A DNA stretch of 40,829 nt from Clostridiales bacterium DTU073 (GTDB taxonomy: Bacteria > Bacillota > Peptococcia > DRI-13 > DTU073), in the NCBI GenBank assembly GCA_001512665.1, contig LFSF01000031.1, positions 50,918 to 91,746 of the forward strand, written 5' to 3'. The notes beneath the pieces were generated by a model. The model made no database searches. It saw only the letters and a program-made list of their open reading frames with translations, and had not been told where the DNA came from. Each line of letters starts with the position of its first letter. Positions within the stretch are counted from its first letter, which is position 1. The translations under genes and the position numbers were made by a program. Shown here one piece after another: positions 40,335 through 40,829 of this stretch.

Positions 40335-40829
40335 GTGAGGTTGTTAAGAAGCAAGTTAGAGCATATAAAAACATATCTGCAGGTAAGCAGAGGCAATAAC
40401 CGATTATTTAAAGACCTTTTTAAAATTGTGGTTGCTTATGAAGCTAATCAACAAAAACAGGAGGAGCTAATCAGGGAAATAAAAGATTTAATGAAATTAG
40501 TGCAATTGGATTCTATAGAAAAGTTAGAACCGTCCTCAAATAATGCGCAAATAAGAGCACATTTATTAAAAAAATATAATGCCAAAAATGCCGGTGAAGC
40601 CTTAGCAAAAGTTATCCCTTTTATTAATAATCAATATAATCCCTGTATAACTCCGGGTGAAATGCAGCTTGATTTGCAATCTTGTTTTTTAGCGTATTGT
40701 CATAATAATCAAAACGTTATAGAGAAGTTGCGTTCTTTGGAAGCAAACTCAAAGATTCAAGGTCATGAAACACAGCATATAGAACAACTTTATGAGAGAT
40801 TGCATAAGGAAGAAATTGAGTTGAGGGAG
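40335..40829 (+). CDS. Unknown protein, third member of paralogous family (partial)
   Basis: GTG 40335 lies 7 bases after GGAGGGG. The frame is open for 165 codons to the window end, so the C-terminus is missing. N-terminal residues 1-57 contain NNRLFKDLFKIVVAYE. Then come HLLKKYNAKNAGEALAKVIP (77-96) and INNQYNPCITPGEMQLDLQS (97-116). These match the preceding protein's LLAKY, YNP, TPEE and DLQ positions in register. A charged coiled coil begins near 125. The gene starts 30 bp after the second member, so the three look like one operon that continues beyond the window. Confidence 0.72.
   Translation, partial: MRLLRSKLEHIKTYLQVSRGNNRLFKDLFKIVVAYEANQQKQEELIREIKDLMKLVQLDSIEKLEPSSNNAQIRAHLLKKYNAKNAGEALAKVIPFINNQYNPCITPGEMQLDLQSCFLAYCHNNQNVIEKLRSLEANSKIQGHETQHIEQLYERLHKEEIELRE

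Noticed and set aside
1-40829. Search for tRNA, rRNA, integrase, transposase or prophage genes.
   Set aside because: None could be supported from the translated frames or visible sequence.

Overview
The window looks like chromosomal DNA of a motile, AT-rich, monoderm Bacillota. The best guess is a Clostridia member of the Peptococcaceae/Desulfotomaculum/Moorella type. The reasons are CodY, a long-form HPF, an LTA-synthase-like sulfatase, FliW/CsrA control of flagellin, a split transketolase, Gram-positive ribosome-binding sites, and a gene order very close to the Bacillus subtilis comFC-to-minJ segment. Every convincing gene is on the + strand. No tRNA, rRNA, CRISPR array or transposase gene is visible.

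Region 1 (1-7970) is a Tad/Flp type IVb pilus locus: Flp pilin, prepilin peptidase, TadE, TadG, CpaB, a receiver-domain CpaE, CpaF, TadB and TadC, then a DUF192 protein. A 13/15 match to the CodY box lies just upstream of the pilin. Two hairpins separate the pilin from the machinery genes. Region 2 (8007-8750) is codY, closed by a very long terminator hairpin.

Region 3 (9083-21402) is the late-flagellar cluster in B. subtilis order: comFC, yvyF, flgM, flgN, flgK, flgL, yviE, fliW, csrA, two tandem flagellin genes, flaG, fliD, fliS and a gene in the fliT position. Sigma-D-like promoters precede the first flagellin and flaG. Each flagellin leader has a hairpin presenting GGA in its loop, as expected for CsrA repression relieved by FliW.

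Region 4 (21403-27874) holds insertions relative to B. subtilis: an AT-rich, DnaA-box-bearing spacer, a polar amino-acid ABC transporter, a cold-shock gene, hpf and an LTA-synthase-like gene. Region 5 (27931-33580) is secA, prfB with its programmed +1 frameshift, and a split transketolase.

Region 6 (33879-39329) is a cell-envelope/division module: ftsE, ftsX, an EnvC/PcsB-like M23 hydrolase, a CtpA-type S41 protease and a MinJ-like PDZ membrane protein. Region 7 (39422 to the window end) has its own promoter and carries three overlapping or closely spaced genes of an unrecognised paralogous family. The third runs off the window. This is the best candidate here for something undescribed.

A family of GTGGCA...TGCCAC inverted-repeat elements occurs at five loci. 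Each begins within about 25 bp downstream of a stop codon. Several are nested or have tandemly repeated half-arms. They look like REP/BIME or MITE-type elements.
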